Source: Alloacidobacterium dinghuense (GTDB lineage: Bacteria > Acidobacteriota > Terriglobia > Terriglobales > Acidobacteriaceae). From it: a stretch of DNA of 64,000 nucleotides. Shown in pieces: positions 23,295-31,638 of the stretch. Below the pieces are notes generated by a model. The model had not been told where the DNA came from. It worked only from the letters and a program-made list of their open reading frames with translations, and searched no databases. Where the stretch lies: positions 2,852,001 through 2,916,000 of the forward strand of contig NZ_CP060394.1 of NCBI RefSeq assembly GCF_014274465.1, in the 5' to 3' direction. Both the position numbers and the translations under genes were made by a program. Each line of letters opens with the position of its first letter. Position 1 is the first letter of the stretch.

Positions 23295-25727
23295 TTACGA
23301 CGCGCGTATTGCAGCAACGGGGTCGACGCGCGTCGCGCGTCGCGCGGGAAAGTAGCATGCGAGAACCGACATCGCCCCAAGCAACACCACAACCACGATG
23401 ACCGTCAGAGGATCGTTGGCTCCCACCCCGTAGAGCCACGCGGCAATGAAGTGCGCGAGGCTGAACGAGAGCGCCAGCCCTAAACTTAGCCCGATCGCTG
23501 TTAGCGAAAGCCCTTGCATCAGCACGAGCCTTAGAACGTCACCGGGTGAAGCGCCAAGTGCGACGCGGATGCCGATCTCGTGCGTGCGAAGCGCCGTGCG
23601 GTACGCCACGACACCATAAATGCCGGTCGTCGCGAGGATCAGCGCGATCGCCGCCAGGATGCCCGCAAACGTGCTCTGCATGACCGCAAAGATCGTCGCC
23701 ATCTGCGTGGTCTCGCGCATGGAGCGGATGTCGAAGACTGGCAGCTGCCCATCAATCTCGTGAATTGCGCTCTCAACCGCCGGTGCTATGTCGTTCGGAT
23801 TGCCTTGCGTCCTCACCTGCACAATGGTCTCGAAACCTCGCTGGAAGTAGCTCATGTAGACCATCGGCGCGGGGCGTTCGTTCATAAACTCGTGCTTCGT
23901 GTTCTTCACCACGCCAATGACCGCAGCAACGCTGTTCCCTATATGGAGCCTCTTCCCCACCGGGTCCTGCCCTGGCCAAAACCGTTTCGCGGCCGTCTGG
24001 TCCACAATCGCTACCAGCGGCGCCTTTCGGTCGTCATACTGTGCGAAGTCGCGCCCTTCGAGGATAGGCACGCCCAGCGTCTCGAAGTATCGAGGCGTCA
24101 CCTCAGCATGTTGCACCTCGAGCGATTCATGCGGGCGTGGCACATACCCTTCCGGGTATGCGTCATCCGTCTTGCGGTTGAAGTTCATCGGCATCCAATC
24201 GGTGAGCGACGCAACCGTTACAGTCGGCAATACCGCTACCCGGTCGAGAATCTTGTGGCAGATCGCATCCACCTCGTCGCTGGAGTAGCCGGCGGTATAC
24301 AGTCCCACAGACGCCGTCAACACATGATCCTGCTCGAACCCGGGGTCGCCCGCGGAGAGATTGCGCAGCGTCTGCAGAAACAGTGCCGAAATCACCAGCA
24401 GCGCCAGCGAAAACGAGATCTGCGCCACCACCAGGCCGCTGAGCAGCCGCCGGTTGTGCGAGCCTCCTGAGATGCTTGACGACTCATCCTTGAGCGCCTC
24501 AGACGCAGGGACATTTGACGATCGCCACGCTGGAAGCGCGCCGGAGAGCACGCTGGCCAGCGCCGCCAACACCACGACCCCAATCACCACGTTTTGATCC
24601 ACGGTTCCGTTCAGCACAATGGGGTTCGAGTTTGCAGGAATGAATCGAGCAAAGGTCTTCGCCGTCAACGACGTCAGCAACAGAGCCAGCGCACCCGCAC
24701 CGGCTGAGAGAATCACGCCCTCCAGCACCATCTGCCGCACCAGCTGCACGCGTTGCGCCCCCAGCGACTGCCGGATCGCAATCTCGCGCCGCCGCGACAC
24801 AAACCGGACCAACATTAGCGTAGCCACGTTGGCGCAGGTCAGCACGAGCACCACTCCGGCGATAGCCAGCAGGATAGGCAGCGTGTCAGCCATGTAGACG
24901 TTTGCCCCGAAGGGCGAGCGCCACATCGGGTCCAGCGTGATGGTGTTCGTTCCCAGGTGATCGTTCGGATAGGCCGCCACGATCCGCCGCATGATCGTTT
25001 CGAGGTCCTGCGTCGCCTGCTCGCGGCTCACTCCAGGCCGCAGCCTCCCCAACACAATAAGAAAGGCGATGCTGCGATGCGTGATCCGATACTCATTCGT
25101 CCCAAGCGGGTTCAGCGTCAGCCATGCATCGTCCCGAAGCCCCGGCGCCGCCCCGATAAACCCCTCCGGCGCTACGCCGATCACCGTCACAGGATGCCGG
25201 GCAATCTCGATCGTCTTGCCCACAATCTGCGGGTCTCCCGCATAGCGCGTCTTCCAAATTGAATAGCCGAGCACGACATACGGCTGGGCGTCGGGCCGCG
25301 TTTCTTCCTCGGGCAAAAAGAACCGCCCCAGCAGAGGCTTCACTCCCAGCACGTCGAAGAAGTTCGCTGACACATTCCCGATATAGATGCGCTCAGGCGC
25401 GGCTCCCGCGCCCGTCAACGTGATCCAGTCAGAGTGATAGGCAAGAAGCCCGGTCAGGCTCTGATTCTGATCTCTCAGATCGCGGTAGTCGAGATAAGAG
25501 AGGGGCGGCGTTGGAGAGGTGCTCCACGCGCCTCGCATCACGCTCACCAGTTCACCGGTATGCCGCGCTCCAGGAATCGGATGCAGCATCGTTCCGTTGA
25601 TCCAGCTGAAAACCGTGCTGTTGGTGCAGATGGCAACAGCCAGTATCACCGTCGCCGCAATCGTGAATCCGAGATTCCTGCGCAGTTGTCTCACGGCAAA
25701 GCGTGTATCCCGAAGCAGTCCTGCCAT
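23295..25727 (-). CDS. ADOP-type permease (duplicated MacB/FtsX), 810 aa
   Basis: It shares the core plan of the permease at 6573-9218: a TM helix near the N-terminus (FTIAATVILAVAICTNSTVFSW), then a MacB periplasmic core and an FtsX block (ILLAIAGVVLVLTCANVATLMLVRFVSRRREIAIRQS region). A second core and block end with RTHEIGIRVALGASPGDVLRLV. Unlike the other permease it lacks the 85-residue cytoplasmic prefix, and no PadR or ATPase gene adjoins it. It is probably an inner-membrane MacB-like transport subunit with unknown substrate. The nearest upstream region (25728-26118) has no gene. Confidence 0.86.
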   Translation of the reverse strand: MAGLLRDTRFAVRQLRRNLGFTIAATVILAVAICTNSTVFSWINGTMLHPIPGARHTGELVSVMRGAWSTSPTPPLSYLDYRDLRDQNQSLTGLLAYHSDWITLTGAGAAPERIYIGNVSANFFDVLGVKPLLGRFFLPEEETRPDAQPYVVLGYSIWKTRYAGDPQIVGKTIEIARHPVTVIGVAPEGFIGAAPGLRDDAWLTLNPLGTNEYRITHRSIAFLIVLGRLRPGVSREQATQDLETIMRRIVAAYPNDHLGTNTITLDPMWRSPFGANVYMADTLPILLAIAGVVLVLTCANVATLMLVRFVSRRREIAIRQSLGAQRVQLVRQMVLEGVILSAGAGALALLLTSLTAKTFARFIPANSNPIVLNGTVDQNVVIGVVVLAALASVLSGALPAWRSSNVPASEALKDESSSISGGSHNRRLLSGLVVAQISFSLALLVISALFLQTLRNLSAGDPGFEQDHVLTASVGLYTAGYSSDEVDAICHKILDRVAVLPTVTVASLTDWMPMNFNRKTDDAYPEGYVPRPHESLEVQHAEVTPRYFETLGVPILEGRDFAQYDDRKAPLVAIVDQTAAKRFWPGQDPVGKRLHIGNSVAAVIGVVKNTKHEFMNERPAPMVYMSYFQRGFETIVQVRTQGNPNDIAPAVESAIHEIDGQLPVFDIRSMRETTQMATIFAVMQSTFAGILAAIALILATTGIYGVVAYRTALRTHEIGIRVALGASPGDVLRLVLMQGLSLTAIGLSLGLALSFSLAHFIAAWLYGVGANDPLTVIVVVVLLGAMSVLACYFPARRATRVDPVAAIRAS

Positions 25728-26012
25728 AGCCGCCTCCCAGGGACATTGTTCTTAGGGAACGATAGCACTGCGTGGTACGCCAGCATTCAGTGCGCCAAAG
25801 CGCGTCAAAGCCTAAGATATTGCTCATCAGTGATATAGCTTGTGCGAGAGCTTCCAGGCCCGGCTTGCCAGTGGTCACTTTTCCTCCTGCATGTCCATTC
25901 TCGAACACCCGCGAGATTCATCTGCTCGCTTGCTATAAGGCTGCTTACCGGACGCGCCGTCAGCTCATGCATAATCGCCGAGTCACTCATTGACCAATCC
26001 AGACAGAGAAAA

Positions 26013-26033
26013 CCCGAACTGTCGGAGTTCGGG
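26013..26033 (-). terminator. Hairpin with T-run on the minus strand
   Basis: CCCGAACT-gtcgg-AGTTCGGG is a perfect 8-bp stem. On the minus strand it is followed by TTTTC, so it could act as a leftward terminator, yet no minus-strand gene ends just to its right. It may be a relic of the element that left the recombinase fragment. Confidence 0.4.
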
Positions 26034-26098
26034 CGAGTGACCAGCAATCCGGAATGTCTGGTCCGCCGCCGTATGGCAAGCGAAAAATGGGAATGGGA

Positions 26099-26120
26099 AA
26101 GCATGCCCTGAGGCATGCTT
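26099..26120. repeat. Perfect 9-bp hairpin
   Basis: AAGCATGCC (26099-26107) and GGCATGCTT (26112-26120) form a perfect stem with a CTGA loop, directly before the recombinase fragment. Function unknown; the T-run is too short for a good terminator. Confidence 0.45.
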
Positions 26121-26355
26121 CCTGACCGAAACCGGCGAGTACACGGACCCCTTTACATTGCAGTATGTAGCTGGCCACGATAATATAAAGACAACGATGC
26201 GTTACGTTCATCCACAGGCGAACGCGGTTCAAAAGTTGTTTATCCGTTTTGGGAGATTTGGATCGCAGAGTGGACGGCCTTCGGGGAGCAAGACGTACCG
26301 AGTCGGTGCAAAATCCGGTGCAGGTTCAACGGGTTCTCAAGAGAGCACCGGATAA
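26119..26355 (+). pseudogene. Tyrosine recombinase (phage-type integrase), C-terminal remnant
   Basis: In one frame the translation reads FTLQYVAGHDNIKTTMRYVHPQ, broken here by nothing but lacking any upstream domain. LAGH-x4-TTMRYVHP is the end of the tyrosine-recombinase catalytic domain, with the HxxR-type His and the nucleophile Tyr of RYVHP. Nothing upstream encodes the N-terminal domain or the first catalytic Arg, and there is no ribosome site. It is therefore a decayed fragment. It stops 29 bases before tRNA-Leu, a common attachment site for such elements. Confidence 0.75.
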
Positions 26356-26383
26356 GTAATTGAAGGTTTGGCAGTTACAAAGT

Positions 26384-26468
26384 GCGGAAGTGGTGAAATT
26401 GGCAGACACACCATCTTGAGGGGGTGGCGCCGAGAGGCATGGGGGTTCAAGTCCCCCCTTCCGCACCA
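26384..26468 (+). tRNA. tRNA-Leu (GAG)
   Basis: 85 nt including an encoded CCA. The acceptor stem GCGGAAG pairs with CTTCCGC. The D-arm GTGGTGAAATTGGCAGAC is that of a class II leucine tRNA. The anticodon stem CCATC/GGTGG encloses loop TTGAGGG with anticodon GAG. A variable arm (CGCCGAGAGGCA region) and the T-arm GGGGGTTCAAGTCCCCC follow. It reads toward secG, 44 bases downstream. Confidence 0.95.
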
Positions 26469-26512
26469 AAAAAGTCCGACGTATCTTTCCGAGGTTTCCT
26501 GAAGAATCACGC

Positions 26513-26806
26513 ATGTTTTATTTATTGGTTGTTCTCCACGTCATCGTCTGTGTCTTTCTGGTCATCGTCGTGCTGCTGCAGCAGGGCAAGAGCGCTGATC
26601 TTGCCGGCGCATTTGGCGGCCAGGGCTCACAGACAGCCTTTGGTCCGCGCGGAGCAGCTAACCTGTTGACGCGGCTTACAACGTGGTGCGCCATCATCTT
26701 CATGCTGACCTCCATCGGCCTTACGATCCTTATGCAGAAGCGCACGGGCGGACACTCCGTTCTCGAAGGCACAAAGGCGACGCAGTCGGTTCCTGCCAAG
26801 AAGTAA
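26513..26806 (+). CDS. secG: Preprotein translocase subunit SecG
   Basis: This 97-residue membrane protein has two hydrophobic helices (about 2-21 and 53-73). Between them is the conserved SecG loop QQGKSADLAGAFGG, then GSQTAFGPRGAANLLTRLT. SecG is the small accessory subunit of the SecYEG channel. Its short Lys-rich C-terminus and length are normal. It follows tRNA-Leu closely and is terminated by the hairpin at 26829-26855. Confidence 0.93.
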   Translation: MFYLLVVLHVIVCVFLVIVVLLQQGKSADLAGAFGGQGSQTAFGPRGAANLLTRLTTWCAIIFMLTSIGLTILMQKRTGGHSVLEGTKATQSVPAKK

Positions 26807-26828
26807 CCCCACTCACTCTTAGTTGCTC

Positions 26829-26855
26829 AAAAGGCAGGCCACAAGCCTGCCTTTA
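26829..26855 (+). terminator. Rho-independent terminator after secG
   Basis: GGCAGGC (26833-26839), loop CACAA, GCCTGCC (26845-26851), flanked by AAAA and TTT. The short T-run makes it moderately strong. Confidence 0.65.
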
Positions 26856-26915
26856 CTATTTGCAGCGCTAGCTCTGTTACCATCACGCTCACAGACCAAC
26901 TAAGGATTCCCACCA

Positions 26916-28214
26916 GTGAGTTCCAAGAACCCGCTTTATCTTCTCCTTGCCTTTTCGACCATCGCGCTTCTTCCCATTCAGGCACAGACGTCGTCTTCCA
27001 AGGAAATTGCCGTGCATGCCGGGCGGGTAATCGACGTGCGTAGCGGCAAAGTTACCTCTGACGCCTACATCCTGATTCAGGGGGAACGCATTCAAGCCAT
27101 CAGCACCAGTGCGCCCCCGGGTGATGCCGTAATAGACATGAGCAGGTATACCATCGTGCCGGGGCTTATCGATTGCCATGCACACATCCTTTCCGATCCG
27201 ACGACGCAAACAGCCGGCAAATACCTGATGACGTCAGCGCCGCAAGCGACTGTGCGAGGCGTTGCCAACCTGCAAGTATGGCTGGCTCATGGATTCACTG
27301 CCCTGCGGGATGCGGGGGAAGAGTATCCATCCTATCCGCAGTTCGCCCTGCGTGACGGCGTTGCCAAGGGACTCATCACCGGGCCACGCATTGTCGCTGC
27401 GGGGAGTTTCGTCTCCGTTACAGGTGGACATGGGGATGGCGATCTCCTCTCGCCGGATAAGCCGGGCCTTGAGCAACCCAACACGGTAGACACCGTGGAC
27501 GATGTGAGCCGCATCGTGCGCCGCGATATCAAGTACGGAGCGGACTGGATCAAGCTCATGGCCACTGGCGGCGTGATGGACCCGATCAGTGACTACCGCG
27601 TGCAAGAGCTCAGTGACGAGCAGATGGCTCGCGCGGTTGAAGTCGCGCACCGCGCGGGACGCAAAGTCATGGCGCACGCTGAAGGCACGATTGGCATCAA
27701 GGCCGCGATCCGCGCAGGCGTCGACTCGATCGAGCATGGGACCATGCTCGACGATGAGGGCGCGCAGATGATGGCGCAGCGTGGGACGTGGCTTGTGCCT
27801 ACACTCTACTGCTTCCAGCATGACCTCGAAACCGGCCTGTCGAAAGGGCGCGATCCGCGCAGCATGGCGAAAGGCATCGACATCGTCAAGGAGCAGGGAC
27901 CGGCGTTTCGGCGGGCTCTCAAGTACCACCTGAAGATCGCCTACGGCGTCGACGATGCCGACGTTGATGAGTCCGTGTCGAAGGAGTTTGGAGCACTGGT
28001 GCGGGGCGGCATGACTCCGCTTGAAGCGCTGCAGGCAGCGACGATCAATGGTGCAACGCTGCTCTCGCTCGACAAGGACATGGGAACGATTGAGCCGGGT
28101 AAATACGCCGATCTGGTTGCGGTGTCAGGCGATCCGCTGACAGATATCACCGTGATGGAGCGTGTTGCGTGGGTGATGAAGAGTGGATCGGTTGTGAAGC
28201 CGCTGGCGCAATAA
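26916..28214 (+). CDS. Exported amidohydrolase (imidazolonepropionase / Xaa-Pro dipeptidase-like)
   Basis: From a GTG start the 432-residue protein begins with a signal peptide ending near IQAQ (about 24). The metal-dependent amidohydrolase core has VPGLIDCHAHI with His88 and His90. Then come GADWIKLMATGGVMDP (Lys), KVMAHAEGTIG and DSIEHGTML with the further His ligands, and the C-terminal GTIEPGKYADLVAVSGDPL. It is similar in pattern to secreted prolidase-like amidohydrolases common in Acidobacteriota. Substrate unknown, probably a cyclic amide or dipeptide in the periplasm. Confidence 0.83.
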   Translation: MSSKNPLYLLLAFSTIALLPIQAQTSSSKEIAVHAGRVIDVRSGKVTSDAYILIQGERIQAISTSAPPGDAVIDMSRYTIVPGLIDCHAHILSDPTTQTAGKYLMTSAPQATVRGVANLQVWLAHGFTALRDAGEEYPSYPQFALRDGVAKGLITGPRIVAAGSFVSVTGGHGDGDLLSPDKPGLEQPNTVDTVDDVSRIVRRDIKYGADWIKLMATGGVMDPISDYRVQELSDEQMARAVEVAHRAGRKVMAHAEGTIGIKAAIRAGVDSIEHGTMLDDEGAQMMAQRGTWLVPTLYCFQHDLETGLSKGRDPRSMAKGIDIVKEQGPAFRRALKYHLKIAYGVDDADVDESVSKEFGALVRGGMTPLEALQAATINGATLLSLDKDMGTIEPGKYADLVAVSGDPLTDITVMERVAWVMKSGSVVKPLAQ

Positions 28215-28277
28215 TCATGCAGCTGCAATGCACTGCGCTATCATGGTCTCTCTGTCAGTTCCGGCACGGAGGATTGC

Positions 28278-28946
28278 ATGGCTTTCTCCCGTCGCAGTTT
28301 CATCGGCGCTTCCGCAGCGAGTCTCGTCGCCGCAGGCTCGCTCGACTTCCTCTCAACTCCGCATCTCAGCGCGCAATCGCCTCTCACTCCTGATGAAGCT
28401 CTCAGGGAGTTGGTGGATGGCAACGAACGCTTCGCCGCTGGACGCATGACCAGCATTGAGCATGATCTCAAAGTGCTCAAGGAACGCACCGTCGACAAGC
28501 AGGAGCCCTACGCGGCCGTGCTTGCCTGTGCCGATTCCCGCGTGCCGGTGGAACTTATCTTCGACCAGACGATCGGGCACGTCTTCGTCACGCGCGTTGC
28601 GGGGAACCTCGCCACAACCGAGATCATCGCCAGCCTTGAATACGGCGCTGCTGTGCTTGGAACCAAGGTAATTCTCGTTCTCGGCCATGCCAACTGCGGC
28701 GCGGTAAAAGCGGCGATTCAGGGCAAAGATGCGCCTGGCCAGATCAGCGCGCTCTTCCCGCATATTCAGCCAGCGATCGATCAGGCAGGCTCCGATCTTG
28801 CTACCGTCACGAAGGCAAACGCTCAGGTTCAGGCGAAACTGCTGAGCGAGGCATCGACCGTGATCGCCCCGATGGTCAAGGAGGGCAAGGTGAAGGTTGT
28901 TGCCGGAGTTTACGACATAGGAACTGGGAAAGTGACGCTGGCCTGA
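28278..28946 (+). CDS. Tat-exported beta-class carbonic anhydrase
   Basis: The 222-residue protein starts with a twin-arginine signal (SRRSFIGASAAS) followed by a hydrophobic stretch to about 32. The beta-carbonic-anhydrase zinc site is complete: Cys84 and the Asp86-x-Arg88 dyad in ACADSR, and His137 and Cys140 in GHANCGAV. RVAGNLA and SLEYGAAVLGTK are further family motifs. It interconverts CO2 and bicarbonate in the periplasm. Export by Tat implies folding and Zn loading in the cytoplasm first. Confidence 0.93.
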   Translation: MAFSRRSFIGASAASLVAAGSLDFLSTPHLSAQSPLTPDEALRELVDGNERFAAGRMTSIEHDLKVLKERTVDKQEPYAAVLACADSRVPVELIFDQTIGHVFVTRVAGNLATTEIIASLEYGAAVLGTKVILVLGHANCGAVKAAIQGKDAPGQISALFPHIQPAIDQAGSDLATVTKANAQVQAKLLSEASTVIAPMVKEGKVKVVAGVYDIGTGKVTLA

Positions 28947-28948
28947 AG

Positions 28949-29206
28949 CTACAGTTTCTCCGGCGCAGGGCCGTATTGCTTGAGCAGATCGTCGATGTTC
29001 TGCGCCTTCTTCGAGCGCCACGTCTCTTCGCCCCATTTCTTCGCTTCAGGCGAGTCATCGCCTTGCAGTTCCTGATACACGAAGCTGAGGACGCGGTCGG
29101 TTGGTTCTTCGACCCAGGTGTTTCCTTGTCCTTGTACGCGCGAGGCGCCGCGCTCCCAGCCGCGAGGCGTCAGATGCCATTCGGTCCACTCTTTGCGGAT
29201 TGCCAT
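28949..29206 (-). CDS. Conserved hypothetical protein, 85 aa
   Basis: The ATG at 29206 gives a Trp-rich polar protein (KEWTEWHLTPRGWERG near the N-terminus and AKKWGEETWRSKKAQNIDDLL near the C-terminus). No domain is recognised. Its frame keeps a protein-like composition, and it is divergent from the metallo-hydrolase gene with a 72-base promoter region between them, both of which favour a real gene. It ends 2 bases from the convergent carbonic anhydrase stop. Confidence 0.6.
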   Translation of the reverse strand: MAIRKEWTEWHLTPRGWERGASRVQGQGNTWVEEPTDRVLSFVYQELQGDDSPEAKKWGEETWRSKKAQNIDDLLKQYGPAPEKL

Positions 29207-29278
29207 AGCGGAATCATTGTTACGCATTTTGCGCGTTTTGGGCAGCTTCCCAGAGAAACAATCGTAGACAATCAAAAT

Positions 29279-29908
29279 ATGATCCTCGAGACCTTTCCTG
29301 TTGGCATGCTGCAATGCAACTGCACGATCCTCGGAGATGAGACGACCGGCGAGGCGATGGTGATCGATCCGGGTGACAACATCCCACAAATTGTTGCGCG
29401 TCTCGAAAAACATCGGCTCAAGTTGAAGCAGATTGTGGTCACGCATGCGCACATCGATCATGTTGGCGGCGCGTTGAAACTCAAGCAGCAGACCGGTGCG
29501 CCCATTTTTCTGAACCAGAATGATCTGCCGTTGCTGGAGATGATGGAGATGCAGGCGGGGTGGCTGGGAACTGCTACTCCCGAGGTGGCGCCGCCGGACG
29601 CGAGCGCCGATGACCACCTTGTCGTCGGACTGGAGAGGTATCCGGCGACGGTGCTGCATACTCCGGGACATACGCCCGGGAGCATTTGCCTGCACTTCGC
29701 TCCGCTGAACCTGCTGGTGGCTGGCGATACGCTCTTTGCCGGGTCCATCGGGCGGACTGACCTTCCGGGTGGGGACTATGGGAAGATTCTGCGGTCGATC
29801 CGCGACCGGTTGCTACCGCTTCCGGATGAAACGCAGGTCATTCCGGGACATGGGCCAGCGACGACGATCGGGGAAGAACGCGATTCGAATCCTTTCCTGC
29901 AGGGGTAA
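29279..29908 (+). CDS. Metallo-beta-lactamase-fold hydrolase (glyoxalase II-like)
   Basis: The ATG at 29279 gives 209 residues with the dinuclear Zn site THAHIDH (His56, His58, Asp60, His61), HTPGHTPGS (His), AGDTLF (bridging Asp) and VIPGHGP (His). It matches small GloC/YcbL-type hydroxyacylglutathione or S-acyl-thioester hydrolases. An in-frame upstream extension to 28976 crosses the divergent gene and is not credible. It is the last clearly chromosomal gene before the prophage. Confidence 0.85.
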   Translation: MILETFPVGMLQCNCTILGDETTGEAMVIDPGDNIPQIVARLEKHRLKLKQIVVTHAHIDHVGGALKLKQQTGAPIFLNQNDLPLLEMMEMQAGWLGTATPEVAPPDASADDHLVVGLERYPATVLHTPGHTPGSICLHFAPLNLLVAGDTLFAGSIGRTDLPGGDYGKILRSIRDRLLPLPDETQVIPGHGPATTIGEERDSNPFLQG

Positions 29909-29946
29909 ACCCCCTCCCCCTCCCCGCCCTTCTTCCGGTTCCTTAT

Positions 29947-30040
29947 TTTTCAACAATTTAGCGGGGGATAATCCCCCGCTATCCTGCTGATTCTGTTTGG
30001 GTTATGTCGTTTCTAGTGTTTTCAACAACTTAGCGAGGGG
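29947..30040. repeat. Imperfect direct repeat of about 22 bp
   Basis: TTTTCAACAATTTAGCG followed by GGGG (29947-29967) recurs as TTTTCAACAACTTAGCG followed by AGGGG (30019-30040), 72 bases apart, with two or three differences. Such short intergenic repeats may be a dispersed chromosomal family; here they lie between the last host gene and the prophage. Confidence 0.5.
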
Positions 30041-30060
30041 TCTTCGTTTCTGTAAATGGA

Positions 30061-30087
30061 AAAGCCCGCTCATGGCGGGCTTTTTGC
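30061..30087. terminator. Terminator hairpin at the chromosome/prophage border (possibly bidirectional)
   Basis: AGCCCGC (30064-30070) and GCGGGCT (30076-30082) form a 7-bp stem followed by TTTTT on the plus strand and by TTTTCC on the minus strand. It could end the metallo-hydrolase transcript and the leftward prophage early operon. Confidence 0.65.
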
Positions 30088-30278
30088 TTCCTATTTCAAG
30101 GATAGCAGTTTCGGCGAAATAACACGCCAAGTCTCTTGTGAGTACAGAAAGTAAGCTGCACTGGTGGGATATGGCGGGCGGGCGCGTGAAACAGCGGGAT
30201 TGACGCGGGCGCGGGGCATTTTTCCACAGCATTTCGGACTGGAACCGATACAGGCTTTGCACTGCACCGAGATGGAAC

Positions 30279-30486
30279 TTGGCACTTGGATTTCGACGCT
30301 AAGTGACTGATTTCCCGTCCGGCTGCGTGCCAAATCCGAGTGCCATGAGTGCCACGGTGATTTTCGGCCGGTCCGCAAACGGTGGAAAACTCGTGATTCC
30401 CGCCACCGATGCGGGTAAAACCGCCTCCGGGCATCCAAGTGCCACGCCCGATCCGGCGCTCCGAAGGCGAAAATCCAAGTGCCATG
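30279..30486. repeat. Cluster of AAATCCAAGTGCCATG-type repeats, candidate transposase-binding left end
   Basis: One inverted copy (30279-30293) and four direct copies (30332-30347, 30346-30357 shorter, 30433-30446, 30471-30486) share the core AAGTGCCA or GAGTGCCA. The two best copies differ at one base over 16. Mu-family ends carry several transposase sites in just this position, at the edge beyond the last early gene. No gene overlaps the stretch 29909-30583. Confidence 0.55.
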
Positions 30487-30583
30487 CCGGACATACTAAA
30501 AATCATAGATTCGCCTCGAAAATATTCTCGGGAGGGTACTTGACAGGGTCCAGAATCGCCCTCGGAACGCAGCCTATCAGCAT

Positions 30584-30832
30584 CTAAAACCTCTTCTCCA
30601 GGCCGCTCTTTTCGTGCAGATCCTCGCAGTATTTTACAAAGGCATCATAGTTGATGCGCCACGGGCTGCGCGCCACACCTGGGCGCACTTTGTAAGACAT
30701 CAGCGTTCCGTCCTGACACATGCGCTCTATGGTGTCACGCGAGACGTCGAGGATCTCGGCAGCACGCTCGACGCTGATGGTGACCCTCGGACTCCAGGGC
30801 AGCAGTAATTGGTCAGGGATACGAAGCTTCAT
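30584..30832 (-). CDS. Phage HTH (excisionase/AlpA-like) DNA-binding protein
   Basis: The 82-residue protein has a MerR/excisionase-type helix-turn-helix: VTISVERAAEILDVSRDTIERMCQDG, then a wing with SPWRINYDAF. Such small proteins bind DNA as cofactors or regulators. It is the last gene of the leftward early operon, closest to the presumed left end, so a role in end binding or late early-gene regulation is possible but unproven. Its ATG lies 3 bases after the upstream stop. Confidence 0.7.
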   Translation of the reverse strand: MKLRIPDQLLLPWSPRVTISVERAAEILDVSRDTIERMCQDGTLMSYKVRPGVARSPWRINYDAFVKYCEDLHEKSGLEKRF

Positions 30833-30835
30833 GTC

Positions 30836-31066
30836 TTACTCCACCTTCAGATTCGGAACAATGCGCAGATGGCGGAGGAAGTCATCGTCTGAAGGAACAG
30901 CAGCGTTATCAACTTGTCGCTCGACATAGATCTCTATCTCTGCCTTGACGCCGACGTCAATGCCGTGAGCGTCTGCGTGCTCGATCGCTTTGGCCCACTC
31001 GGCACTATCGCTGAGCGCCTTGTTAAATGCATGGAGCAACAAATCGGCTATCTCTCGTGTGGTCAT
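30836..31066 (-). CDS. Hypothetical early phage protein, 76 aa
   Basis: The ATG at 31066 overlaps the preceding stop by 4 bases. The acidic protein starts MTTREIADLLLHAFNKALSD and has a VKAEIEIYVERQVDN strand-helix; no family recognised. Longer upstream reading in this frame crosses the gene at 31063 and is rejected. Confidence 0.6.
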   Translation of the reverse strand: MTTREIADLLLHAFNKALSDSAEWAKAIEHADAHGIDVGVKAEIEIYVERQVDNAAVPSDDDFLRHLRIVPNLKVE

Positions 31067-31602
31067 GCGCTCTGTCTCCTGTAAGCCGTCTCGTCCTTCC
31101 AGAGACCGCGCGCCTGGGCCATGCCCTTCAGCGCCCACCATACGCGATTTGCTTCGCGCAGCGTGCGGATGCTCGGATTGGACTTCTTTCCCAGCGGTGA
31201 GCGAGGCGAGCGCAGCCATCCTTCGAACTGCGCCTGGCTCCATCCAAGCACGTCGAGCGCGCGTTGAATGCGCGCCAGCTCTTCGGGGCCGACGAGCGTC
31301 ACGCTGCTGTCGTCGCTGCCCTTGCGCCCTTCCGTGCCGGCACGCCGCGCGCGCTCGCGATCCATACGCTTCGACGTGGCCGGAGCCTTCACGCCGAGCT
31401 GCGCCTGGGTGACATCGATGAGATGGCGCGCGTCCTCGAAGGTGAGTTCACTGAAGGAAGAAATCTTGCGGCGCACGAGCTGCGAAGCCCATTCCAGGCG
31501 TGCTTCGCGGCCGCCGTTGCCGCCGTCAAAGGTATGACGAGCTAACTGCCCATAGAGCACCTGCAGCCGCTTCATCTGACCTGTAGTTATCTTCGTTTCC
31601 AT
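31063..31602 (-). CDS. GemA/gp16-like phage regulatory protein
   Basis: The 179-residue protein begins METKITTGQMKRLQVLYGQL and has SSFSELTFEDARHLIDVTQ, the pattern of the Mu gp16 / GemA (DUF1018) family, which modulates host gene expression and gyrase in Mu. A second part (LARIQRALDVLGWSQAQFEGWL, then IRTLREANRVWWALKGM) follows a basic linker. Assignment rests on pattern only. It overlaps the downstream gene by 4 bases. Confidence 0.5.
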   Translation of the reverse strand: METKITTGQMKRLQVLYGQLARHTFDGGNGGREARLEWASQLVRRKISSFSELTFEDARHLIDVTQAQLGVKAPATSKRMDRERARRAGTEGRKGSDDSSVTLVGPEELARIQRALDVLGWSQAQFEGWLRSPRSPLGKKSNPSIRTLREANRVWWALKGMAQARGLWKDETAYRRQSA

Positions 31603-31638
31603 GACTCACTCCAACTTAGATCAACTTACTAACTTGAC

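Noticed and set aside
23580-24470. 296-codon plus-strand frame inside the second ADOP gene
   Set aside because: Arg/His-rich antisense shadow with no recognisable family.
28976-29278. 101-codon upstream extension of the metallo-hydrolase
   Set aside because: It covers the divergent 85-residue gene and its promoter region; the fold starts at the ATG at 29279.
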